Positions 52,152 to 59,579 of a stretch of DNA of 64,000 nt are shown here, piece after piece. The DNA comes from Sporolactobacillus kofuensis (lineage in GTDB: Bacteria; Bacillota; Bacilli; Bacillales; Sporolactobacillaceae). Within the stretch, counting starts at the first letter, position 1. Each line of letters begins with the position of its first letter. The position numbers were made by a program, and so were the translations under genes. The DNA is taken from positions 95,087-159,086 of the forward strand of contig NZ_JBHSTQ010000007.1 in the NCBI RefSeq assembly GCF_042660205.1, given 5' to 3'. The notes under the pieces are model-generated. The model had not been told where the DNA came from, searched no databases, and was given only the letters and a program-made list of their open reading frames with translations.

Positions 52152-52260
52152 TGCTTCGATTGCTCGCTTGCCGCGGGCGCACCGTGAGCCTCCTTGAACA
52201 AGCAAAAATCTGCGGGGTCTCTCTGGCACCTGATCCCGCTGGCGTCTCGCTTCCTCACTC
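52152..52260 (+). repeat. Dispersed GC-rich repeat, copy C (longest)
   Basis: The element contains ATTGCTCGCTTGCCGCGGGC, then CGTGAGCCTCCTTG, CTGCGGGGTCTCTC and TGATCCCGCTGGCGTCTCGC. It resembles a repeat type seen in intergenic regions of many Bacillaceae. It occupies the gap between the bmr promoter and the hsp20 terminator. No ORF is evident. Confidence 0.7.
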
Positions 52261-52295
52261 CATTTACGATTAATCAATTGGTTTATTCTCTGTAA

Positions 52296-52331
52296 AAAAT
52301 AAGAGGAAATCCGGAGATCTCCTCTTATTTT
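52296..52331 (-). terminator. Intrinsic terminator after hsp20
   Basis: AAAATAAGAGGA pairs with TCCTCTTATTTT and a short T-run follows on the minus strand. It starts 13 bases after the hsp20 stop. Confidence 0.85.
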
Positions 52332-52343
52332 CATCGAGTGTAT

Positions 52344-52778
52344 TTATTGGATTGAAATTTCTTTATGATTTTGCTTACTTTCCTCTTTCTTAGGTAGCGT
52401 AATCGCAAGAACACCATCTTTAAAAGATGCTTGAATCGCTTCATCTTTAACACCATCGAGCATAAACCGTCTTGTATATGAGCCTGAAGCACGTTCTTTA
52501 CGAATAAAGCTTCCATCTTCAGCTTTTTCATTAGACTCCTGATTCCGCGTTGCATCAATAGTTAAAACACCTTGATCATAATCAATGTGAATGTTCTCCT
52601 TAGTGAACCCAGGAAGATCCATCTTTACTTCATATGCATTTGACTTTTCCTGAACATCAGCGGCAAGAGGTTGTAATGAAGTGTTATGCATGAAATTGTG
52701 TCCCCATTCATCAAACAAGGAAGGTAGAAAATCAAAGAATCCATCACGATCTCTTTTTGTTGGATAAAGATTTGCCAT
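52344..52778 (-). CDS. Small heat shock protein Hsp20
   Basis: This 144-residue alpha-crystallin-family chaperone holds unfolding proteins under stress. The crystallin domain spans about residues 37-130, with KMDLPGFTKENIHIDYD, GVLTI, the GSYTRRFMLDGVKDE strand and FKDGVLAITLPK; the I-x-I-like tail is KEISIQ. ATG at 52778 follows AGGAGG by about 6 bases. About 44 earlier in-frame codons belong to the untranslated leader. CtsR heptads at the promoter indicate heat-shock control. Confidence 0.93.
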   Translation of the reverse strand: MANLYPTKRDRDGFFDFLPSLFDEWGHNFMHNTSLQPLAADVQEKSNAYEVKMDLPGFTKENIHIDYDQGVLTIDATRNQESNEKAEDGSFIRKERASGSYTRRFMLDGVKDEAIQASFKDGVLAITLPKKEESKQNHKEISIQ

Positions 52779-52932
52779 ATTAATTCCTCCTAAATGTGCA
52801 TTTTGTTTAAAGGTTAATGATCTGCATTTAAGCTCTGTAATTGATAAACTATAAATCACATCACTCATCGCACCTCTTAAACATGTTTGATTATTATTTG
52901 GGGTTATCACCTTTCCTAACCCTCACAGCCTT

Positions 52933-52961
52933 ATTATAGCTCTATGGTCAAATAAGGTCAA
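52933..52961 (-). promoter_or_regulatory. SigA promoter for hsp20
   Basis: TTGACC, 17 bases, TATAAT on the minus strand. The implied start near 52926 gives a leader of about 150 bases before the hsp20 ATG. Confidence 0.75.
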
Positions 52962-52962
52962 A
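52946..52962 (+). promoter_or_regulatory. CtsR operator
   Basis: GGTCAAATAAGGTCAAA is a tandem heptad repeat with a three-base spacer and matches the CtsR consensus exactly. It covers the -35 and spacer of the hsp20 promoter. A further inverted half-site TTTGACC lies at 52977-52983. Confidence 0.85.
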
Positions 52963-53071
52963 TTTAATTGTCCTTCTTTGACCATTTTCTTTTTTCCTGA
53001 AATTCTTGATCCATTCCGTTATAATAATGAGTATTGCCCGATCTCGGACTCGGAAGAAAGGAACTTTGTGT

Positions 53072-55180
53072 ATGTCTAAATCACTTGTTTTGGCAGAGAA
53101 ACCCAGTGTAGCAAGAGAAATCGCCCGTGTACTCGGTTGTAAGAATGCCAATCGTCACTTTATCGAAGGTGATCACTATGTTGTTACCTGGGCACTCGGT
53201 CATCTCATCGAGTTAAAAATGCCTGAAGAATATGATCAAAAATATAAGACTTGGCGTCTTGAAGATTTGCCGATCATTCCTGATAAAATGGAAATCAAAC
53301 CAATTAAGCAGACGCGCGCACAGTATCAAGCCATAAAAAATCTCGCTCAACGGAAAGATTTGGGTGATCTGATCATTGCAACAGATGCAGGTCGTGAAGG
53401 GGAACTTGTTGCTCGCTGGATTATTGAAAAAATTAATTGGCACAAACCGGTTAAGCGCTTATGGGTGTCTTCGCAAACAGATAAAGCCATCCGCTCAGGA
53501 TTTAGCCAACTTAAACCAGCAAAATCCTATGATAAACTCTATCAGTCTGCGGTTTGTCGATCAGAGGCAGACTGGCTGATTGGCCTGAATATTTCACGTG
53601 CATTGACAACTAAATACAATGATTCACTGTCTGCCGGTCGCGTACAGACACCAACGCTTTCTATGATACTAAAAAGAGAAGAAGTCATTCGTGCGTTTCA
53701 ACCACAACCTTATTGGACACTCCACATTGATCTTGGTCAGTGCACCGCAGTTTGGCAAAAAGACGATCAATCGCGCATACAAGCACGTGAAGAAGCAGAG
53801 AGATTACGCCAGAAGGTTACCGGTCAAGAAGCAACCGTTAGAAATGTCGTCACTAAGGTGAAGCACGAAAAACAGCCCCTCCCCTATGATCTTACAGAGC
53901 TTCAACGTGATGCCAATCGAAAATTTGGTTTTTCAGCGAAAAAAACGTTGAATGTCCTGCAAAATCTTTATGAACGCTATAAAATTGTCACCTATCCACG
54001 AACAGATTCCCGTTATCTGACGCGCGACATTGCTGCGACTATGCCGGATCGATTAAAGGCGATTTCTTCGGCGTATGGAGATGAAGTGCGCCCCATTCTT
54101 TCTCAACAAAAAGGAAAAGTGTCTGCCTCTTTTGTATACAATGACAATAAAGTCAGTGACCATCACGCACTTATTCCGACGGAAGAACCCGTATTCGTAG
54201 GCGACTTGTCTGAGGATGAGCGGCGATTGTATGACTTAATTGTTCGACGCTTTCTCGCCCTCTTTTACCCTGAATACACCTATCAAAGTATGCGCGCTGA
54301 ATTGGCTGTTCATGGTGAGTTATTTATTTTAAAGACGAACACTCAAACAGAACTTGGTTTTAAGAAATTAAATGCACGTCATGAAGAGAGCAGCACATCA
54401 AGTCGCTTGCATCTTCAAAAAGGAATGGCCTTGAACATTAAGCAAGTTATCCAAAAGGAAAAGATGACAGAACCTCCGGCCCGATTCTCAGAAGCTGATT
54501 TGCTTACAAAAATGGAACAATTTGGGTTAGGCACACCCGCTACTCGTGCAGATATTATCGAGAAATTGTTACAAGCAGAGTCAGTCGAACGTGTAAATGG
54601 ACGATTGCATCCGACCGCAAAGGGCAAACAATTGATTGATCTGGTCAATGATAGCCTTAAGTCCCCGGAATTAACCGCTCAGTGGGAACAACGACTCGAA
54701 GAGATTGCCAAGGGTAATGGAAGCCCCTCGCAATTCATGGAGAAGATCCGCCGGCAAACCGAGCAGCTTGTCCGCGAAGTCAAAGAGAGCGATCATGCTT
54801 ACAAAATGCAGAACCTTACGGGCTCAAAATGTCCTGAATGCGGGTCGCCTATGAAAGAAGTTCGCGATCGCGATGGTGGCCGTATTCTTGTTTGTATCAA
54901 CCGAGAATGCGGTTTTCGAAAACGAAAAGACCCGAAACTTTCAAATAAACGGTGCCGACAATGCCACAAAAAGATGGAAATGCATCATGGAAAAGCAGGG
55001 ATCTACTTTCAGTGTCGGAATTGCGGTATCATCGAAAAAGCAGAGCAGACAAGGAAGAAAGCAGACAAGAGAGAAACACGTCGTTTACTCAATAAATTGA
55101 ACAGCACGAGTGAGCCTCTCGGAAATAGCCTTGCAGACGCTTTGAAAAACGCTTTTAATACGCATCAAGATAAAGATTAA
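53072..55180 (+). CDS. topB: DNA topoisomerase III
   Basis: This type IA topoisomerase decatenates and resolves recombination or replication intermediates. About 702 residues: Toprim domain (VLAEKPSVAREIARVLG, ATDAGREGELVAR), active-site Tyr in VTYPRTDSRYL, and GLGTPATRADIIEKL. Three Cys-rich motifs follow near the C-terminus (CPECGSPM, CINRECGF, CRQC/CRNCG), one resembling a topo zinc ribbon; a Lys/Arg-rich tail completes it. ATG at 53072 follows AAAGGAA; the upstream 22 codons overlap the promoter region. Confidence 0.95.
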   Translation: MSKSLVLAEKPSVAREIARVLGCKNANRHFIEGDHYVVTWALGHLIELKMPEEYDQKYKTWRLEDLPIIPDKMEIKPIKQTRAQYQAIKNLAQRKDLGDLIIATDAGREGELVARWIIEKINWHKPVKRLWVSSQTDKAIRSGFSQLKPAKSYDKLYQSAVCRSEADWLIGLNISRALTTKYNDSLSAGRVQTPTLSMILKREEVIRAFQPQPYWTLHIDLGQCTAVWQKDDQSRIQAREEAERLRQKVTGQEATVRNVVTKVKHEKQPLPYDLTELQRDANRKFGFSAKKTLNVLQNLYERYKIVTYPRTDSRYLTRDIAATMPDRLKAISSAYGDEVRPILSQQKGKVSASFVYNDNKVSDHHALIPTEEPVFVGDLSEDERRLYDLIVRRFLALFYPEYTYQSMRAELAVHGELFILKTNTQTELGFKKLNARHEESSTSSRLHLQKGMALNIKQVIQKEKMTEPPARFSEADLLTKMEQFGLGTPATRADIIEKLLQAESVERVNGRLHPTAKGKQLIDLVNDSLKSPELTAQWEQRLEEIAKGNGSPSQFMEKIRRQTEQLVREVKESDHAYKMQNLTGSKCPECGSPMKEVRDRDGGRILVCINRECGFRKRKDPKLSNKRCRQCHKKMEMHHGKAGIYFQCRNCGIIEKAEQTRKKADKRETRRLLNKLNSTSEPLGNSLADALKNAFNTHQDKD

Positions 55181-55215
55181 TCAGATAAAGATAGGAACCC
55201 TAGTTCGCTTCAAAA

Positions 55216-55248
55216 AAAGACCATCGTTATTCATTAACGATGGTCTTT
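55216..55248. terminator. Intrinsic terminator after topB
   Basis: AAAGACCATCGTT pairs perfectly with AACGATGGTCTTT around ATTCATT, with A- and T-rich flanks on both sides. Confidence 0.9.
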
Positions 55249-55289
55249 CTGCAACGATAAAAATATAGAAAACATTGTGCTCGAAAATG

Positions 55290-55410
55290 CAGCGAAGATG
55301 CGCGACACTACACGCATTCCTATTGATGCGAGCCAAGTTAGCCCTAACAGATCGGTGCTTGACCAAGGAGGCTCATAGATCTCCCCCACGTCAAGCGCAC
55401 AATTTGAAGC
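55290..55410 (-). repeat. Dispersed repeat, copy D (degenerate)
   Basis: GCGAGCCAAGTTAGCCCTAA compares with GCGAGCCAAGTGAGACCCTG of copy B. AAGGAGGCTCATAGATC and CAAGCGCACAATTTGAAGC track the rest of the element with many substitutions. It is an old, decayed copy in the topB/SGNH gene gap. Confidence 0.5.
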
Positions 55411-55455
55411 AAACAAATAACCGGGCGATTTTGCCCAGTTATTATTAGAATCAAA

Positions 55456-56154
55456 TCATAATGCGTGAAACTGGCTTGCCGATCTTTTCAAGTCGGGAAT
55501 ACACGAGAACACAATTTCAGCGAGTGCCTGGTAACCTTTTGCTGTCGGATGCAAGCCATCTTCATTGATCAACTCATTAAATTCCCCTTTTTGCTTAAAT
55601 GCGGAGCGTACATCAATCAGTTTTGCACCTGTTTTCTGACAAAGTTCTTTTAGGGCACGATTATACATCCCATGCCAATGTTCAATTCCACCGCACATTC
55701 CAATCCAATGACCGATTGAATGATTGTAGTGCTGCATCAGTGATTGATAGTATCTGGCCGGATCAAGTGGAAGTAAGCTTAGAATCACCGGTAGGGCACC
55801 TGAAGAAGAAATACGAGAAATCAACTCGGTTACATTGGTTAAATAGCGATCCAAAGGGACAATGGGTACATGTTCCGAATCAGGCAACTTCGCCACTTGA
55901 TCCCATGGAAAGTTACAGTCGTTTCCTCCGATGTTAATGAAAACCAAATCAGGATGTAGACTGAGTACATCTTGATCTAACCTTTTCACTAACAAGTCTG
56001 AGTTATCATTGAAAACTCCTTTATTGATGACTTCATCTTGGTCACCAAGAAATCGTTGCAAAAGCGCAGGATAATTCTCTCTGATAATCTTAAATCTTCC
56101 ACGAACAAACGTAATACCACGCGTGACGCTGTCGCCAAAACAAATCATCTTCAT
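55456..56154 (-). CDS. SGNH/GDSL hydrolase
   Basis: About 232 residues of the SGNH esterase/lipase family: catalytic Ser in ICFGDSVTRG, Gly block NKGVFNDNS, Asn in FINIGGNDCNF, and Asp/His in EDGLHPTAKGYQAL. There is no signal peptide, so it acts in the cytoplasm. The substrate is unknown. ATG at 56154 follows GAGAGGTG; a TTG two codons earlier is possible. Confidence 0.88.
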   Translation of the reverse strand: MKMICFGDSVTRGITFVRGRFKIIRENYPALLQRFLGDQDEVINKGVFNDNSDLLVKRLDQDVLSLHPDLVFINIGGNDCNFPWDQVAKLPDSEHVPIVPLDRYLTNVTELISRISSSGALPVILSLLPLDPARYYQSLMQHYNHSIGHWIGMCGGIEHWHGMYNRALKELCQKTGAKLIDVRSAFKQKGEFNELINEDGLHPTAKGYQALAEIVFSCIPDLKRSASQFHAL

Positions 56155-56283
56155 TTCCAATCACCTCTCATTTATCACGACAGGGCCTTGCACAGATCGT
56201 GTACACACGATCGGAGCAAACTCATTATAAGCTAAATACTACCAAATGAACTCAGCTTTTTACAGATTATTGTGAGAAATAAA

Positions 56284-56772
56284 TTACTTTTTTACAAAGA
56301 AAAAATCTTTTTTTATTTTTTTGGATGAGTGATGCTTTACTCTTTCGAAAATTTGATAAAATACCTCTGCAAAAATAAGCCCCATCGCAATCGCCCCTGA
56401 GAGAATAAAAACCTTTTCTGCAAAATACAGGGCAACATCAAAATGGTTATAAACGGCTCGGCTCATGACTGAATAAGTCAAGCCGCCAGGAACAAGCGGG
56501 ATGATCCCGGAAACGCTATAGAGTATCACAGGATTTTTGCACAGGCGAGCGAAAATTTGGCTCATAATCGCGATAACAAGGGATGCAGCAAATGTCGCTG
56601 CAAAATCATTACCACTGAATTCAAAGAGAAAGAAATAAATGAGCCAGGCAACCATTCCGATCAGTCCGCCATGCAGCAATGGTTTCATCGGGATGTTGAA
56701 GATGATTCCAAAAGCACAAGTAGCAAGATAACTCGTTATCGCTTGAATCGTAATCACAATGAATAAATGCAT
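56284..56772 (-). CDS. Threonine/serine exporter, C-terminal half (ThrE_2, DUF3815)
   Basis: This 162-residue protein has about five membrane segments and the family motif SVSGIIPLVPGGLTYSVM. ATG at 56772 has GAGGTG 6 bases upstream, inside the preceding gene's end. With that gene it makes a split ThrE-type exporter (YjjB-YjjP arrangement). Confidence 0.85.
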   Translation of the reverse strand: MHLFIVITIQAITSYLATCAFGIIFNIPMKPLLHGGLIGMVAWLIYFFLFEFSGNDFAATFAASLVIAIMSQIFARLCKNPVILYSVSGIIPLVPGGLTYSVMSRAVYNHFDVALYFAEKVFILSGAIAMGLIFAEVFYQIFERVKHHSSKKIKKDFFFVKK

Positions 56773-56782
56773 AACCGTCACC

Positions 56783-57568
56783 TCAACCAAGCATCATGGC
56801 AGACGTCACACCGATGCCAATGGCAAAAGCGGTAAGTCCTGCTTCCGCACTTTTTGACAATCCGGAAACCAAATCTCCTGCCATAATATCACGTACGGCA
56901 TTTGTAATCGCAACGCCAGGAACAAGCGGCATTACCGCACCTATAATGATTTTGTTCATTTCGATACCCAACCCGAGTCTTACACTTAATAGAGCAATCA
57001 TGCCAATGACAATTGATGACATAAATTCCGAGAAAAATTTAACTTTAGCTAATTTGTGGAAATAAATCATCCCCGCCTGACCTGCTCCTCCTGCAAAAAA
57101 AGCCGGAAGCAAATCTTGCCATTTCCCCAAGAACATCAATAAAAAACAGCTACTTGCAACGGCTGCTGCAAAAATCTGTAAAGGCTCGGAATAGGCGACC
57201 GTTGAACGATCAATTTGGCGAAGTAATTGATACAATTCATTAAGACTAACTTCTCCTTGGGCTACTCTTCGTGACAACGTATTGACTTCAGTTACTTTTC
57301 GCAAGTTTGTGCCTCTCTGATTAATTCGAACCAACTGTGTGACATCATGGTCCTCAATGGAAAAGATGATTCCAGTTGGTGTAACGAAACTCTGTGCATG
57401 ATGCACCGCATAACTGTTAGCAATTCGATTCATTGTATCTTCAACGCGATACGTTTCTGCTCCATTTTGAAGAAGTATTTTACCCGTTAATACACATACT
57501 GCTGCAACTTCATGAATAAATTCATCCTTACTGCCCTTCGTTTGATACTTTTCTAAGAAACCATTCAT
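56783..57568 (-). CDS. Threonine/serine exporter, N-terminal half (ThrE, DUF1212)
   Basis: This 261-residue protein has a soluble N-half with GKILLQNGAETYRVEDTMNR and FVTPTGIIFSIED, then five hydrophobic segments including IIIGAVMPLVPGVAITNAVR and SKSAEAGLTAFAIGIGV. It is the YjjP-like partner. The two genes together equal one full ThrE protein of Corynebacterium. Substrates are inferred from the family only. Confidence 0.87.
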   Translation of the reverse strand: MNGFLEKYQTKGSKDEFIHEVAAVCVLTGKILLQNGAETYRVEDTMNRIANSYAVHHAQSFVTPTGIIFSIEDHDVTQLVRINQRGTNLRKVTEVNTLSRRVAQGEVSLNELYQLLRQIDRSTVAYSEPLQIFAAAVASSCFLLMFLGKWQDLLPAFFAGGAGQAGMIYFHKLAKVKFFSEFMSSIVIGMIALLSVRLGLGIEMNKIIIGAVMPLVPGVAITNAVRDIMAGDLVSGLSKSAEAGLTAFAIGIGVTSAMMLG

Positions 57569-57660
57569 TCTTCACGACTTCTCTCTCTTTTTTGAGTATG
57601 CTCATTATAATATGAGCATTCATTGATAACAAGACTTTCACAGAGTTTTAAAAGATGAAA

Positions 57661-57689
57661 ATGTCAAACAAACAAAACCATGCTATAAT
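57661..57689 (+). promoter_or_regulatory. Candidate SigA promoter for gpmA
   Basis: ATGTCA, 17 bases, TATAAT. It implies a leader of about 190 bases. That leader contains an imperfect hairpin (AAATCACT.GC...GC.AGTGATTT, about 57697-57741) and the arms GAAGGAAA/TTCCTTC near 57806-57823. Confidence 0.45.
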
Positions 57690-57886
57690 TAGTTGATGTA
57701 AAAATCACTGCTTCGTCATTCTATGCCGCTTGACGCAAGTGATTTGAGTAAAATGACTTCATCACGTCGATACTTCTAGTACATGCTTATACTAAGAAAA
57801 TGTGAAGGAAACTAATCTTCCTTCTTATATGAGCAGGCTACAAGTGATCACATTGTTTTCAAAACTGAGAGGAGTGTTTCACACTA

Positions 57887-58630
57887 ATGATCAAACTCGT
57901 ATTGATCAGGCACGGACAAAGTGCTTGGAACCTTGAAAACCGGTTCACCGGCTGGACAGACGTAGACTTGACTGAACAAGGTGAAAAGGAAGCTACGGAA
58001 GCAGGAGAAATTCTGAAGAAGAACGGCTACACTTTTGACCAAGCATACACTTCTGTACTGACAAGAGCTAACCACACCTTATGGAACGTTCTTCATGCCT
58101 TGAATCTGACCTGGATTCCTGTTGAACACTCATGGCGTCTAAACGAACGTCACTACGGAGCACTTCAAGGTCTGAACAAAGCAAAAACCGCTGAAAAATA
58201 TGGTGATGAGCAAGTACATATCTGGAGACGTTCTGCTGATGTTAAGCCACCGGCACTTGAAAAAGATGATGAACGCTTTATTGCTCAGCTGAATGATCCA
58301 AGATACGCAAATCTTCCAGAATCTGAACAGCCATTAACAGAAGATCTTCTTGACACTGTTGATCGTGTTCTTGTTTACTGGAAAAAAGAAATTGCTCCTC
58401 AAATCGAAGCCGGCAAAAAAGTGATCATCGCTGCACACGGCAACTCACTTCGTGCGCTGGTTAAGCACCTTGATAATGTTGATGCTGATACGATTGTAGG
58501 CTTGAATATTCCTACAGGCACACCGCTTGTTTATGAACTGGACGACAATCTGAAGCCACTCAATCGCTACTACCTCACTGCAGAAGGTCCGAGCGATAAA
58601 GAAGTACTTCCTTCAGCTGAAACAAAATAA
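57887..58630 (+). CDS. gpmA: 2,3-bisphosphoglycerate-dependent phosphoglycerate mutase
   Basis: GpmA interconverts 3- and 2-phosphoglycerate in glycolysis through a phosphohistidine. The 247 residues have the signature LVLIRHGQSAWN (phospho-His), NRFTGWTDVDLTEQG, RLNERHYGALQGLNK (Glu) and IAAHGNSLRALVKHLD (second His). AGAGGAG precedes the ATG. Third positions look optimised for high expression. B. subtilis relies on the unrelated cofactor-independent GpmI; whether one exists elsewhere here is unknown. Confidence 0.97.
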   Translation: MIKLVLIRHGQSAWNLENRFTGWTDVDLTEQGEKEATEAGEILKKNGYTFDQAYTSVLTRANHTLWNVLHALNLTWIPVEHSWRLNERHYGALQGLNKAKTAEKYGDEQVHIWRRSADVKPPALEKDDERFIAQLNDPRYANLPESEQPLTEDLLDTVDRVLVYWKKEIAPQIEAGKKVIIAAHGNSLRALVKHLDNVDADTIVGLNIPTGTPLVYELDDNLKPLNRYYLTAEGPSDKEVLPSAETK

Positions 58631-58640
58631 GGTTTTCAAC

Positions 58641-58668
58641 AAAAACACTCCTCTAGGAGTGTTTTTTT
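58641..58668 (+). terminator. Intrinsic terminator after gpmA
   Basis: AAAAACACTCCT pairs with AGGAGTGTTTTT around CT, followed by more T. Confidence 0.92.
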
Positions 58669-58729
58669 ATACCCTTGTTAGTCTCAATAGAACTTATTGA
58701 TCTCTTCACTACGTTTAAATAATAAAAAA

Positions 58730-58750
58730 GCCCCCTAGACATTAGGGAGC
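58730..58750 (-). terminator. Terminator of the feo operon
   Basis: On the minus strand GCTCCCTA pairs with TAGGGGGC around ATGTC and is followed by T6. It lies about 190 bases after the last feo-operon gene; the stretch 58751-58942 holds no supported gene. Confidence 0.75.
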
Positions 58751-58942
58751 AAATCATGGATTTGTTCATGAATAAAATCTGAAGTAAGTCGTGATGGGCA
58801 ATCCGGCTTACGTTAGATTTTAAAAATCCATATCAAAAACTGGGTAACCATGCAAGGTGCAAAGTATTATGATGGGCATTTAACAACTCATAACAATGAT
58901 ATTGTAAACCCTTTCTTAAAAAATGTAAAGGCTATCATTTTA

Positions 58943-59335
58943 TTAATTATTTATTTTTGAGATTGCAGTTACGGTATAGCCTACCTTGGAAACGACTTGA
59001 GAAACGATCCGCTCAGGAATACTTTTCTGCATCCTCACGATCGCTTCTTTCTTTTCAAAATATACCTCTGCATCAACATCTTGCAATGCATTCAATGCAT
59101 TTTCAATACGTAGTGCACAGTTTTGACATGTCATTCCACTTATTCTAATAAGCGCAACATTAGAGTAATGACGGGGATCTCGATCATGCACTTTTATTTT
59201 CTTGAGAGCGTTCCTTCCGCTACCACAGCAACCCGAGCGTATGCTTCTCACTAAGCTCTGAAATGCAAGTACCGCCAAGATGATGAGGATCGTACATAGT
59301 AGTATTGTGGACAAAATAGTCACCACACCTTTCAA
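58943..59335 (-). CDS. Membrane-anchored HMA-domain protein of the feo operon
   Basis: This 130-residue protein has an N-terminal transmembrane helix (about 5-27), a cytoplasmic SGCCGSGR cysteine cluster (about 34-41), a linker, and a C-terminal heavy-metal-associated domain (about 61-130). The metal site is GMTCQNCALR. HMA domains normally bind soft metals such as Cu+ through CxxC. It lies 2 bases after the FeoB-associated gene. The role is unknown; metal delivery to or sensing for the Feo system is inference. Confidence 0.75.
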   Translation of the reverse strand: MKGVVTILSTILLCTILIILAVLAFQSLVRSIRSGCCGSGRNALKKIKVHDRDPRHYSNVALIRISGMTCQNCALRIENALNALQDVDAEVYFEKKEAIVRMQKSIPERIVSQVVSKVGYTVTAISKINN

Positions 59336-59337
59336 AT

Positions 59338-59559
59338 TTAGTCGTTCCGGATCATCATCCGCAATTCGTCTCGTGAAGGCTTTGGCAATTCAGTAAGAGA
59401 GACGTGGCATTGTTTTGCCGTTTTTCGCAAATCTTTCACAGGACATGCACCGCTCAGTCCACAATCTGTACACGCGCTTTTATTTCTTTTCACATAACGA
59501 ATCGCCAATACATAGAGCGTGAGGATGAAGAAAAGTATAAGAATTGTTGATCCATTCAT
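59338..59559 (-). CDS. FeoB-associated Cys-rich membrane protein
   Basis: This 73-residue protein has one transmembrane helix (STILILFFILTLYVLAIRYV) followed by the cysteine cluster CTDCGLSGACPVKD. This is the layout of the FeoB_associated family (Pfam PF12669) found next to feoB in Firmicutes. ATG at 59559 follows AAAGGGG by about 8 bases; eight earlier codons overlap that site. It probably assists ferrous iron uptake or maturation. Confidence 0.82.
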   Translation of the reverse strand: MNGSTILILFFILTLYVLAIRYVKRNKSACTDCGLSGACPVKDLRKTAKQCHVSLTELPKPSRDELRMMIRND

Positions 59560-59579
59560 CGACAAAACCCCTTTATCTT

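Noticed and set aside
52779..52910. 44-codon N-terminal extension of hsp20
   Set aside because: The strong AGGAGG at 52785-52790 and the family N-terminus place the start at 52778; the upstream codons are part of the untranslated leader.
58850..58960. 36-codon ORF (MQGAKYYDGHLTTHNND...) after gpmA
   Set aside because: It lies beyond the gpmA terminator without a promoter or ribosome site and ends inside the antisense of the HMA gene; no family resemblance was recognised.
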